This document shows, in pieces, positions 53,873-62,363 of a stretch of 64,000 bases of DNA (position 1 is the stretch's first letter; each line of letters begins with the position of its first letter). The translations under genes and the position numbers were made by a program. The notes under the pieces are model-generated. The model was not told the origin of the DNA, searched no databases, and saw only the letters and a program-made list of their open reading frames with translations. This DNA comes from Streptomonospora wellingtoniae (lineage in GTDB: Bacteria; Actinomycetota; Actinomycetes; Streptosporangiales; Streptosporangiaceae): NCBI RefSeq assembly GCF_031845375.1, contig NZ_JAVREK010000005.1, positions 124,001-188,000 of the forward strand, in the 5' to 3' direction.

Positions 53873-54190
53873 TCAGCTCCGCGGGGCCGGGCCGCGCGCC
53901 TGAGCGCAGAGGCGCTCCAGCGCCTCCAGGTGGCGCGCCAGCGCGGCCCCGCCCTCGTCGGTCAGCCGGATCCACGTGCGGCGCCGGTGGCGCTCGGTCA
54001 TCTTGCGCACCTCGGTGTACCCGGCGCCCTTGAGCGCAGTGACCTGCTTCGACAGCGCCGAGTCGCTGCATCCGACGCTGTCGCGCACCTGGGTGAACTC
54101 CACCCATTCCGCGCCTGCCAGCCGGACCAGGATCGCCAACCTCGGCCGTACGTGGATGAAGTCGTCGAACAGGGTCTCGGTGATCGGCAT
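53873..54190 (-). CDS. small winged-helix regulator (MarR/HTH_34 type)
   Basis: The protein has 105 residues. The wHTH reads LAILVRLAGAEWVEFTQVRDSVGCSDSALSKQVTALKGAGYTEVRK with a basic wing RHRRRTWIRLTDEGGAAL. It is of the same small type as the regulator at 11262-11609 but clearly a separate lineage. No obvious target gene is coupled to it; the next gene on its strand is a VOC protein 217 bp upstream. Function is unknown. Confidence 0.83.
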   Translation of the reverse strand: MPITETLFDDFIHVRPRLAILVRLAGAEWVEFTQVRDSVGCSDSALSKQVTALKGAGYTEVRKMTERHRRRTWIRLTDEGGAALARHLEALERLCAQARGPAPRS

Positions 54191-54407
54191 GCGCTGCCTC
54201 CCCTGGTCTCGGGGCCGCCCTCCCGGTAGCAGGCGCGCGAGCGGGCCTGCGCGGCGTAGGCGGCCCCCGGCCCGGCGAGCCGGGCCGGTTCTGCGGCGGA
54301 GTGAGCACGGTGCCGCGGAGTCGTGCGGCCGACCTGCCCGTACCCCAGTCGAACACGCCGCACCGCACCACGGTCGGTGCCGCGCCGGTGGCGGCCCGCT
54401 CCGCCGC

Positions 54408-54776
54408 TTACCCCGCGGGCTGGGAGGGCGCGAGGACCAGGCAGAACGGGTGGCCCGCGGGGTCGGTGTAAACCCGGAAGGTGCCGTCCTCACGGACCTT
54501 GGCAGCGCCGAGGGCGAGCACCCGCTCCTCGGCCGCAGCGATGTCGTCGACGTCGACGTCGAGGTGGAACTGCTGCGGATAGGCGGGATCGGGCCAGCGC
54601 GGCGGGACGTGGTCGGGTGCGAGCTGGAAGCTCACCTGCGTCCCGTCCCGGTCGCCGATGTCGACCCAGTCGCCTTCGGCCCGCGTGATCGGCATGCCGA
54701 GCACCTCAGAGTAGAACGCGGCCAGCGCGCGGGGGTCGGGGCAGTCGAGGACAACGGTGGAAAGCCGACCGATCAT
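54408..54776 (-). CDS. VOC-superfamily protein
   Basis: The protein has 122 residues of a single VOC domain. It begins LSTVVLDCPDPRALAAFYSEVLGMP and ends FRVYTDPAGHPFCLVLAP, the two strand modules of the fold. QFHLDVDVDDIAAAEERVLALGA is the central helix-strand. The activity cannot be read from sequence; related small actinobacterial VOC proteins are uncharacterised. It lies 104 bp downstream of the PdxH-type gene, on the same strand. Confidence 0.85.
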   Translation of the reverse strand: MIGRLSTVVLDCPDPRALAAFYSEVLGMPITRAEGDWVDIGDRDGTQVSFQLAPDHVPPRWPDPAYPQQFHLDVDVDDIAAAEERVLALGAAKVREDGTFRVYTDPAGHPFCLVLAPSQPAG

Positions 54777-54880
54777 CGTTTGCTACTCCTCGGGTCTCGG
54801 AACGGACGCGCGGCGGCAAGCGCCGCTGCTGCCATGGTCGCGCGCCCCTGTGACATTCGGGCCGGCCGCACGGGCAGCGC

Positions 54881-55582
54881 TCAGGGCCGCAGCAGCGCCC
54901 GCTGCCACCGGCCCTCCCCCGCAGCCGTGTACCGCAGGCGGACGTGGTTGCGGTCGCGCGACCCCTGCCAGAACTCCACGTAGTCGGGGCGCAGCGTGTA
55001 CAGCGTCCACTCCGGCGCGACGAGCGAGGGGTCCGCGTCGACGCGCTCGCGGGCCTCGGCCAGCTCGCGTTCGTGCTCGCCCACCGAGGCCATCGGCGCG
55101 CTCTGCCCGCCCACGAGCGCCTCCGCGCGCGCGTCGGGAGAGCGGGCAAGGAAGTCGGCGGCGCCGGTGCGCGGGCTCTCGGGCGCGACCGTGCCGGCGA
55201 TTCGGATCTGGCGGCCCACTCGCGGCCAGTAGCAGGCCAGCGCCGCGTGCGGGTTGGCGTCCAGGTCGCGCCCCTTGGGGCTGGCCGATCCCGTCGCGAA
55301 CGACCAGCCGTTCGGGCCGACGTCCTTGAGGATCAGAAAGCGGGATGCCACGCGGTTGGCCGCGTCGGCCGTTGCCAGGTTCATCACGTGCGGCTCCGGC
55401 ACGCCCGCGCCAAGAGCGTGGTCGAGCCACCGCGTGAACAGCTCCACCGGGTCGTCCGGCGCCGTATCGGGGTCGAACGCCGGAATCTCCCCCGCAAACA
55501 CCGGGATCCCGCGCAGCCCGCGCAGCCGCTCCCGCATCGGGCCGCCGACCTGCGCCCTCCCTCCACCGGGTTCGCCCGCCAT
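54881..55582 (-). CDS. pyridoxamine 5'-phosphate oxidase family protein (PdxH-like)
   Basis: The protein has 233 residues. The FMN split barrel has VASRFLILKDVGPNGWSFATGSASPKGRDLDANPHAALACYWPRVGRQIRIAG, the PdxH fingerprint. The C-terminus ends EFWQGSRDRNHVRLRYTAAG, as in PdxH. It probably oxidises pyridoxamine/pyridoxine 5'-phosphate; a phenazine-type or flavin-dependent variant cannot be ruled out. The ATG at 55582 was chosen; the first 15 residues look disordered. Confidence 0.87.
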   Translation of the reverse strand: MAGEPGGGRAQVGGPMRERLRGLRGIPVFAGEIPAFDPDTAPDDPVELFTRWLDHALGAGVPEPHVMNLATADAANRVASRFLILKDVGPNGWSFATGSASPKGRDLDANPHAALACYWPRVGRQIRIAGTVAPESPRTGAADFLARSPDARAEALVGGQSAPMASVGEHERELAEARERVDADPSLVAPEWTLYTLRPDYVEFWQGSRDRNHVRLRYTAAGEGRWQRALLRP

Positions 55583-55771
55583 GACTCTCACCCGTCCCCT
55601 CCGTCCCGCGTGTGTGCCGGGCTCGCAGCATCCGCGGGCCCGCCGATCAGCATAGGGGCCCAAGGAGGAGGCAGAGGAGGGCGCCGCGCCGCCCCGCGGA
55701 ACGGCCGGCGGCCCGCCCGACCCCTTGTGTGCTGGGACTCCCGCACGGGATCGGGACGCGCAGCTGTACCA

Positions 55772-55785
55772 TGGGAGCGCTCCCG
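55772..55785. promoter_or_regulatory. CelR-like operator upstream of DUF1349 gene
   Basis: TGGGAGCGCTCCCG matches the 14-bp CelR operator at 13 of 14 positions. It lies 157 bp upstream of the DUF1349 start, in a gap with no other gene. Promoter boxes were not seen clearly. Confidence 0.7.
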
Positions 55786-55942
55786 AATTCGCTGCGCACC
55801 GGTTCGCACCACTGCCGATAGCCCCTTGCCGCGGCCGACCGGCGATCAGTATGTTCCTCGCCAATCCCCAGGGCGGAGCGAGTCCCGTCCCGCCCGTTCA
55901 GCCGCCGCGCCCCGCGGCCCCCGTGCGCCATTGGAGCCCCTC

Positions 55943-56548
55943 ATGGCCGATCCCGTCTCCCTGTCGGCATTCCCTGTCACGATGCGCTGGCTCAACGCGC
56001 CCGAGGCCTACACGGTCGAGGGCTACGACAGGCTCGTCGTCAGCGCCGCCGGCGGCACCGACCTGTTCACCGAACCTGCCGACGGCACGCTCCACGACAA
56101 CGCCCCCGCGCTCGTCGGTGCGCTCAACGGCGACTTCTGCGTCAGCGCGCGGGTGCGCCTCGACCTGACCGCGACGTTCGACGCGGCGGCGCTGGTACTC
56201 CACTCCGGCCCCGACGCTTGGGCAAAGCTGTGCGTGGAGGCCTCACCGCAGGGCAGCGGGACCGTGGTGTCGGTGGTCAACCGCGGTGTCAGCGACGACT
56301 GCAACCACTTCCGCGCCGACCCCGCGGCCGCCGACATCCGGCTGCGCGCCGGGCGCATCGGGTCGGCCTACGCCTTCCACGTACGCGTGGACGGCGGCCC
56401 CTGGGAGCTGATCCGGTACTTCGCGCTGCGCGAGGAGGCCGAGGTCGGCTTCCTCGCCCAGAGCCCCACGGGTGCGGGCACGACGGCCCGCTTCGAGGAG
56501 ATCGCCTACTCTGCCGAACGCATCGCCGACGTGCGCGACGGCAGCTGA
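55943..56548 (+). CDS. DUF1349 domain-containing protein
   Basis: The protein has 201 residues, a single concanavalin-like beta-sandwich domain of the DUF1349 family: MRWLNAPEAYTVEGYDRLVV, GDFCVSARVRLDLTATFDAAALVLHSG and LRAGRIGSAYAFHVRVDGGPWELIRYFAL. No signal peptide is seen, so it should be cytosolic. Related proteins are linked to sugar metabolism, but no reaction is established. TTGGAGC precedes the ATG. The CelR-like operator upstream suggests induction with cellulases. Confidence 0.87.
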   Translation: MADPVSLSAFPVTMRWLNAPEAYTVEGYDRLVVSAAGGTDLFTEPADGTLHDNAPALVGALNGDFCVSARVRLDLTATFDAAALVLHSGPDAWAKLCVEASPQGSGTVVSVVNRGVSDDCNHFRADPAAADIRLRAGRIGSAYAFHVRVDGGPWELIRYFALREEAEVGFLAQSPTGAGTTARFEEIAYSAERIADVRDGS

Positions 56549-56669
56549 GCCGACCGCACCCGCCCTTGCGGGCCCGGACCGTCCGACCTCGCGGCACCCC
56601 CGGCGGGCATGCCCCCCGGGCACCCGGGTAGCGGCACGCCGGACGCCGGCACCGGGTGTGGAGGGGATC

Positions 56670-57641
56670 ATGCAGATCGGCTACAAACTCTTCGCCGAAG
56701 GCTACTCGCCGCAGGAGATGGTGCGCCAAGCCGAGCGCGCCGAGGCGGCGGGCTTCGACTTCGTCGTGATCAGCGACCACTACCACCCGTGGCTGGAGAG
56801 CCACGGGCACTCGGGCTTCGCCTGGTCGATCCTGGCAGCCATCGCGGCCCGTACCCGGCGGATCGGCCTGGCCACCGGCGTGACCTGCCCGTTCATCCGC
56901 TACCACCCCGCACTGGTCGCGCAGGCCGCGGCCACGACCGCGCTGCTGGCCGACGGGCGCCGCTTCGTGCTCGGCGTGGGCTCGGGCGAGCAGCTCAACG
57001 AGCACGTGGTCGGTCGGCCCTGGCCCTCGGTCACCGAGCGCCACGCGATGCTGCGGGAGTCGCTGCACATCATCCGGCTGCTGTGGCAGGGCGGCTACCG
57101 CTCCTTCGAGGGCGAGCACCTGCGACTGGTCGACGCCCGGGTCTTCGATCTGCCCGAGGACCCGCCGCTGATCGCGGTGGCAGCGGGCGGTGCGGCTGCG
57201 GCGAGCCTGGCGGGCGAGCTCGGCGACGCCCTCTTCGCGACCGAGCCCGACCACGCGCTGACCCGCGCCTACCGCCACTCCGGCGGAAACGGGCCCCGCT
57301 ACGCCGAGGTACCGCTGTCCTGGGCGCCCGACGAGGAGACCGCGCTGAAGTCCGCGCACCGCATGTTCCGCTTCGGCGCGACCGGGTGGAAGGTGCAGGC
57401 CGAACTGCCCAACGTGGCCAACTTCGAGGCTGCGACGGCCCACGTCCGCGAGGATGACATGGCCTCGGCCTTCGGATACGGACCCGATCCCGAGCGCCAC
57501 GTCGCCGCCGTCGAGCGGTTCGCCGACGCCGGGTTCGACCGCCTCGCGCTGGTGAACGCCGGGCCGGACCCCGACGGGTTCTTCGACTTCTTCGCCAAGG
57601 AGCTCAGCGGGCGGTTGGACGCCCCCGCGCCGGCGGGGTGA
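56670..57641 (+). CDS. LLM-class F420-dependent oxidoreductase
   Basis: The protein has 323 residues, a luciferase-like TIM barrel. It begins IGYKLFAEGYSPQEMVRQAERAEAAGFDFVVISDHYHPWLE, close to F420-dependent glucose-6-phosphate dehydrogenase (Fgd). GLATGVTCPFIRYHPALVAQAAATTALLADGRRFVLGVGSGEQLNEHVVG follows the Fgd pattern for F420 and phosphate contacts. Whether it uses glucose 6-phosphate or another alcohol is unknown; paralogues are common. GGAGGGG precedes ATG 56670. It follows DUF1349 by 122 bp and may be cotranscribed. Confidence 0.88.
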   Translation: MQIGYKLFAEGYSPQEMVRQAERAEAAGFDFVVISDHYHPWLESHGHSGFAWSILAAIAARTRRIGLATGVTCPFIRYHPALVAQAAATTALLADGRRFVLGVGSGEQLNEHVVGRPWPSVTERHAMLRESLHIIRLLWQGGYRSFEGEHLRLVDARVFDLPEDPPLIAVAAGGAAAASLAGELGDALFATEPDHALTRAYRHSGGNGPRYAEVPLSWAPDEETALKSAHRMFRFGATGWKVQAELPNVANFEAATAHVREDDMASAFGYGPDPERHVAAVERFADAGFDRLALVNAGPDPDGFFDFFAKELSGRLDAPAPAG

Positions 57642-57710
57642 GCGCGTGCGGCGGCGGATCCGTGCCCTTCGCGCCGCGGGGAGGGCCCGGCCCGGGTTCC
57701 GGCGTCGGAC

Positions 57711-58619
57711 TCAGCCCCGCTCGGCCGACTCTCCCGAACCGCCCTCGGCCCGGTCGTCCTCGCCGCGGCCGCCGTCCTCGCCGCGCCACAGGCTGCCGCC
57801 GTACCACGGCCACCAGTAGACGGTGCGCCCTTCGGGGATCATCCGGTCCAGCCGGATGGTGAGGACGAGTGCGAGGCCGCCCGCGACCATGCCGGTCATC
57901 AGGTCGGTGAACCAGTGGAAGTGCAGATAGACCGACACCATCGCCTGTAGCACGGCGATGCCCACGATGCAGTAGGCCAGCCGACGGACGATGTGCGGCC
58001 GCGCCGCCCGGTAGCGGATGATCAGGAACAGGACGAGCCCGTAGATCAGGATGGCGTTGGCACCGTGGCCGGAGGGGAAGGAGACTCCGGAGTCGGAGAA
58101 GAACGCGGGGTCGTGCGTGCGGGGGTGGCTGCGGGTGAACAGCAGCTTCATCGCCGCGACGAGGCAGACCATGCCGAAGGGCCCGACGGCGCCCAGGATG
58201 ACCGGCCGCCAGGAGCGGTGCCAGTAGGCCAGCTGCAGGCACGTCACGCCCAGCACCGGCAGCGCCACGAACCGCGACGCGACCGTGTCGGGCCACAGGA
58301 TCATCGGAACCCGCAGCTGTTCCCAGAACGGCCGAGGTGCGTTGTTGATCAGATTGTCGATAGGGTGGAGCGGGCCGGCTGAGAGAACGGTCATGATGAT
58401 CAATGCCACAGCCAGCATGATCGCCGTCTTGTCGGACGCCAGCCCCCACGCGATCTCACTCACGCTCGGCCAGGTGACCTGTGGTGCTCCGGATCGGCGG
58501 CCTGATGCGCCGCCGACCGAGGTCCGGGAACCGACGAGCGATCGCCGTGTCTGTGACAAGGGTCTCGACATCCCGGCGCGCAACAGCGGGTTCGACCGGA
58601 TCCGCAGTGTATGCATCAT
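57711..58619 (-). CDS. PAP2-family membrane phosphatase
   Basis: The protein has 302 residues (start uncertain). Five or six TM segments hold the PAP2 motifs: KLLFTRSHP in place of the KxxxxxxRP motif, SFPSGHGAN (catalytic His) and SVYLHFHWFTDLMTG (SRxxxxxHxxxD type). It dephosphorylates lipid phosphates, for example phosphatidate or undecaprenyl pyrophosphate. The C-terminal 35 residues are highly charged and Glu/Asp/Arg-rich. Several ATGs at the 5' end compete and none has a convincing ribosome site, so I kept the longest. Confidence 0.82.
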   Translation of the reverse strand: MMHTLRIRSNPLLRAGMSRPLSQTRRSLVGSRTSVGGASGRRSGAPQVTWPSVSEIAWGLASDKTAIMLAVALIIMTVLSAGPLHPIDNLINNAPRPFWEQLRVPMILWPDTVASRFVALPVLGVTCLQLAYWHRSWRPVILGAVGPFGMVCLVAAMKLLFTRSHPRTHDPAFFSDSGVSFPSGHGANAILIYGLVLFLIIRYRAARPHIVRRLAYCIVGIAVLQAMVSVYLHFHWFTDLMTGMVAGGLALVLTIRLDRMIPEGRTVYWWPWYGGSLWRGEDGGRGEDDRAEGGSGESAERG

Positions 58620-59158
58620 GTGCTCAGTGCTGTCTCACGATTCGTGGGCTGGCCTGCGGCACGTTTGTGCGTTGGGGGGACGGGCTCGCCGCTCGGTTGG
58701 GTCGGTTGGGAACGGGTGCGCCAAGACGCCGGGGACACGGTGGTCACGGCCTCCCCTGGTCGGCTTGCCAGTGGGGCACCGGCGCCACCGGAGACCGCAC
58801 CGCAGACGGTGCGGGGACGTGCCGCAGCCCGGGCGGACGTACCGCCGGAGTGCCGCACATTGCCGCGCCATCGCGCTTGACTGGCTTGGATGGAACATTT
58901 CCGACAGTCGAGCATAGCGTCCCGCTACCCACGACGGCACTGACACTCGCAGAGCGCCCCTTCTCCGATCTCCGGATTCACCCCCTGGTCAGCGCGGTCC
59001 CGGTTGTTGTTCACCCCCGCGCCCACCGGTGCCTGCCGCGGCGGGGACGCCGCCCGGCGGAGGTCCGGGCCGTCTCGCGTATGGCACTCTTCGTAGTGGA
59101 ACCCGACTCCGCTCCCCGCGCGACGCCCTGCCCGGGGCCCCGAGCAGAAAGGCCGTTG
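58620..59158. other. 539-bp gap between PAP2 and GntR genes
   Basis: The genes are divergent, so both promoters must be in here. The frames that cross it are shadows without recognisable features. An AT-leaning part from about 58895 to 58990 precedes the GntR gene. No further element was identified. Confidence 0.35.
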
Positions 59159-59836
59159 ATGGTCGACCTCCCGGAGTGGCCGGACGACCCCGCCCGCCTG
59201 TCCCGGAACCCCCTGCGCGAGCAGATCCGGCACATGCTGGTGGAAGGTCTGCTCTCGGGCCGCTGGCAGCCGGGCGAGCGCATCGTCGAGCGCCGCGTGG
59301 CGACCGAGTTCAACGTCAGCCAGGCGCCGGTGCGCGAGGCCTTGCGCGAACTGGAGAATCTGCGCCTGATCGAGTCGGTGCCGAACAAGGGCGCACGCGT
59401 TCGCGACTTCGGCGTGGCGGACATGGCCGAGATCTACCCGGTGCGTGCGGGACTCGAACTGGTGGCGGCCGAGCTTGCGTCGCCCCGGCTGGCGGCCGAC
59501 CCGCGCCCGCTGGAGCGCGAGGTCGAGGCCCTGCGGCGCGCCACGGCCGACGGCGACGTCGAGGAGCAGATCAAGCACAGCGTGGAGTTCCACCGCGAGA
59601 TCGTGCGGGCGGCCGACAACAGTGTGCTCCTGCACACCTGGGAATCCCTGGGCGTCGAGGTGTGGACGCGGCTGTCCGTGCGGTGGCTGAACATGGAGCT
59701 GCACGCCAAGGCGGCCGACCACGCCCAGATCACCGACGCGTTCCGCAGAGCCGACCCGGATGTGGGGCGCATGGTGCGCGAGCACGTCCTCAACTACGTG
59801 GAAGCCGCGCTGAAGACCTACGGCCGCGCGGGCTGA
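59159..59836 (+). CDS. GntR-family transcriptional regulator (FCD/FadR subfamily)
   Basis: The protein has 225 residues. The winged HTH is PLREQIRHMLVEGLLSGRWQPGERIVERRVATEFNVSQAPVREALRELENLRLIESVPNKGARV, the GntR fingerprint. The C-terminal FCD domain is all-helical, with HREIVRAADNSVLLHTWESLG carrying potential metal-ligand His. ATG 59159 is preceded by AAAGG. It is 369 bp upstream of the pdhA-like start on the same strand and may bind the palindrome at 59899-59915. The likely effector is an organic acid such as pyruvate or lactate (inference). Confidence 0.88.
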   Translation: MVDLPEWPDDPARLSRNPLREQIRHMLVEGLLSGRWQPGERIVERRVATEFNVSQAPVREALRELENLRLIESVPNKGARVRDFGVADMAEIYPVRAGLELVAAELASPRLAADPRPLEREVEALRRATADGDVEEQIKHSVEFHREIVRAADNSVLLHTWESLGVEVWTRLSVRWLNMELHAKAADHAQITDAFRRADPDVGRMVREHVLNYVEAALKTYGRAG

Positions 59837-59898
59837 GGCCCGCGGGGACGTGCCACCCCGCCAGTCCGATTCGCGATGGGTGTCCCGTAAAGTCGTAT

Positions 59899-59915
59899 TG
59901 ATCGATCATCGATCA
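59899..59915. promoter_or_regulatory. 17-nt palindrome TGATCGAT-C-ATCGATCA, candidate operator
   Basis: Both 8-nt arms are perfect complements around a single C. It lies 289 bp upstream of pdhA and 62 bp after the GntR gene. FCD-type GntR proteins commonly bind short palindromes, so this is the best candidate operator for the pdh operon. Confidence 0.55.
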
Positions 59916-60204
59916 GTACGTAGAGTGTGCGCGACGCACATCACACGGTATGTGCACCGATGGAGCTACGCGAGCCGACCGAAACGAGTGACCCGAGCCC
60001 GCAACCGGGGAAGGGTGACACGGAAGGCGGGCGGACGCGAGTCCAGCCACGGACAGCTAGCCAGCCACTTGCGCGCCCCGCCGATTGAGCCCGGCGCCGG
60101 CGCACCCTCTTCCCGGGCCCGGTTCCGACCGCGTACCCGGGTAGCGGCCTTCCCGGGCCCGCCGGCCCCCGAAAGGCCGCCTCCGCACGTAGAAAGGCAC
60201 CAGC

Positions 60205-61332
60205 ATGGCTGACACGGCCAAAGCGAAGGGCGGCGGCACCGCCAGGAGCACGGGGGGCCGCCGGCGGAGCCGGAAGGACAGCACCACCTCGGCCGCCCGC
60301 GGCGCGACCTCCGGCGTCGCCGACGAGAAGCCTGAGGTACTGCTCGACTACTACCGGCGGATGCTGCTGGTCCGCCGGTTCGAGGAGCGCACGGGACAGG
60401 CCTACACCCAGGCGCGCATCGGGGGCTACTGCCACCTGAACCTGGGCGAGGAGGCCACGGTCGTCGGCCTCATGGACTCCCTGCAGGAGCGCGACTACCT
60501 CTACACCAATTACCGCGACCACGGCTACGCCATCCACAAGGGCATGAGCCCGCGGCGGGTCATGGCCGAGCTCTACGGGCGCACCGACGGTGTGGCCAAG
60601 GGCTGGGGCGGTTCCATGCACATGTACGACACCGAGACCCGCATGCTCGGCGGTTACGGCATCGTGGGCGGCCAGCTCCCCCTGGCCACCGGTGCGGCGC
60701 TGGCGATCTCCTACCGCGGCGGCGACGAGATCGTCATGTGCCAGATGGGCGACGGCACCACCAACATCGGGGCCTGGCACGAGGCCCTCAACCTCGCCTC
60801 GCTGTGGAACCTGCCCATCGTCTACACCATCGTGAACAACTTCACCGGCATGGGAACCGCGGTCCACCGCTCCTCGGCCGAGCCCGACCTGTACAAGCGC
60901 GGGTCCGCCTTCCGCGTCGAGGGCGTGCGTGTGGACGGCCGCGACGTGCTGGCCGTGCGCGACGCGGCCGCCGACCTCGTCGAGAAGGCCCGCTCCGAGC
61001 AGCGGCCCTACATCCTGGAGTGCACGAGCCACCGCCTCAAGGGCCACTCCGTGGTCGACCCCGCCAAGTACCGCACCGAGGAGCAGGTCGCCGAGGCCCG
61101 GTCCAACGACCCGGTGGCCGACTTCGCCGACCAGCTGGAGAAGGCGGGGGTGCTGACCGAGGAGAAGAAGCAGGAGATCTCCGACTCGGTCAAGGAGGAG
61201 GTCGCCGACGCCGCGGACTTCGCCGAGAACAGCCCGCACCCCGAGGTCTCCACGCTCTTCGACTACACCTACGCCACCCCCGTGGCGAACGAGTCGCGCC
61301 GCATGCCCGCCGACCCGGTGTTCGCCGAATAG
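60205..61332 (+). CDS. pdhA: 2-oxoacid dehydrogenase E1 alpha subunit (pyruvate dehydrogenase type)
   Basis: The protein has 375 residues. The ThDP motif MGDGTTNIGAWHEALN begins a span that ends with NN (YTIVNNFTG). YRRMLLVRRFEERTGQAYTQARIGGYCHLNLGEEATVVG is the E1 alpha start and SHRLKGHSVVDPAKYRT is the second conserved part. A 45-residue Lys/Arg-rich N-terminal extension is unusual. It is the first of three genes encoding E1alpha, E1beta and E2. The heterotetrameric E1 decarboxylates pyruvate or a branched 2-oxoacid; the pyruvate choice is the commoner one but not proven. AGAAAGG precedes the ATG. Confidence 0.9.
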   Translation: MADTAKAKGGGTARSTGGRRRSRKDSTTSAARGATSGVADEKPEVLLDYYRRMLLVRRFEERTGQAYTQARIGGYCHLNLGEEATVVGLMDSLQERDYLYTNYRDHGYAIHKGMSPRRVMAELYGRTDGVAKGWGGSMHMYDTETRMLGGYGIVGGQLPLATGAALAISYRGGDEIVMCQMGDGTTNIGAWHEALNLASLWNLPIVYTIVNNFTGMGTAVHRSSAEPDLYKRGSAFRVEGVRVDGRDVLAVRDAAADLVEKARSEQRPYILECTSHRLKGHSVVDPAKYRTEEQVAEARSNDPVADFADQLEKAGVLTEEKKQEISDSVKEEVADAADFAENSPHPEVSTLFDYTYATPVANESRRMPADPVFAE

Positions 61333-61350
61333 ACCTCAAGGAGCGGGTAC

Positions 61351-62349
61351 ATGTCTGTGATCACTTACCGCCAAGCCCTGCGCGACACGCTGCGGGCGGA
61401 GATGCTCCGCGACGAGAACGTCCTGCTTCTCGGCGAGGAGATCGGCCTCTTCGAGGGCTCCTACAAGATCACCGAGGGGCTGCTCACCGAGTTCGGCGAG
61501 AACCGGGTGCGCGACACCCCGATCTCGGAGGAGGGCTTCGTCGGCGCGTCCGTGGGCGCGGCGATGCTGGGGCTGCGCCCCGTCGTGGAGCTGATGACGA
61601 TCAACTTCTCCCTGATCGCCATCGACCAGATCATCAACCACGCCGCCAAGGTCTACGGGATGTTCGGCGGCCAGACCAGCGTGCCGATGGTCATCCGTAC
61701 CCCCGGAGGCGGCGGGCAGCAGCTCGGCGCGACGCACTCGCAGAACATCGAGCTGTTCTACTCCTTCATCCCCGGGCTGAAGGTCCTCGCCCCCAGTTCG
61801 CCGGCCGACGCCGCCGCCATGCTGCGCGCGGCCGTCCGCGACGACGACCCGGTGATGCTCCTGGAGAACCTGGGGCTCTACAACTCCAAGGGCGAGGTTC
61901 CCGACGGCGACGAGGCGGTCGCCGAGATCGGCCGGGCCGCTGTTACCCGCGAGGGCGCCGACATCACGCTCATCGGCTACTCGCGCATGGCCGCCGTCGG
62001 CCTGCAGGTCGCCGAGCGGCTGGCCGCAGAGGACATCAGCGTCGAGGTCGTCGACCTGCGCAGTCTGCGCCCGCTGGACCGGCAGACCATCGTCGACTCG
62101 GTCCGCAGGACCGGCTGCGCGGTGATCGCCGAGGACGACTGGCTGACCTACGGGATCGGCGCCGAGATCGCCGCGTCCATTCAGGAGGGGGCCTTCGACT
62201 ACCTGGACGCCCCGGTGCGCCGGGTGGCCATGGCCGAGGTGCCGCTCCCCTACGCCAAGCCGCTGGAGACCGCGGCGCTTCCGTCGGCAGAGTCGATCAC
62301 CACCGCCGTCAAGGAGACCCTGAGCGCTGTGGGCAAGCGAGTCGGGTGA
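61351..62349 (+). CDS. pdhB: 2-oxoacid dehydrogenase E1 beta subunit
   Basis: The protein has 332 residues. Family features include LLGEEIGLFEGSYKITEGLLTEFGENRVRDTPISEEGFVGASVGAAMLGLRPVVELM, where E of GEEIG contacts ThDP, plus RTPGGGGQQLGATHSQNIE with the catalytic His. AAGGAG precedes the ATG 18 bp after the E1alpha stop. Together with E1alpha it forms the thiamine enzyme that hands acyl groups to E2 lipoate. Confidence 0.93.
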   Translation: MSVITYRQALRDTLRAEMLRDENVLLLGEEIGLFEGSYKITEGLLTEFGENRVRDTPISEEGFVGASVGAAMLGLRPVVELMTINFSLIAIDQIINHAAKVYGMFGGQTSVPMVIRTPGGGGQQLGATHSQNIELFYSFIPGLKVLAPSSPADAAAMLRAAVRDDDPVMLLENLGLYNSKGEVPDGDEAVAEIGRAAVTREGADITLIGYSRMAAVGLQVAERLAAEDISVEVVDLRSLRPLDRQTIVDSVRRTGCAVIAEDDWLTYGIGAEIAASIQEGAFDYLDAPVRRVAMAEVPLPYAKPLETAALPSAESITTAVKETLSAVGKRVG

Positions 62350-62363
62350 AGGGGAACCACACG

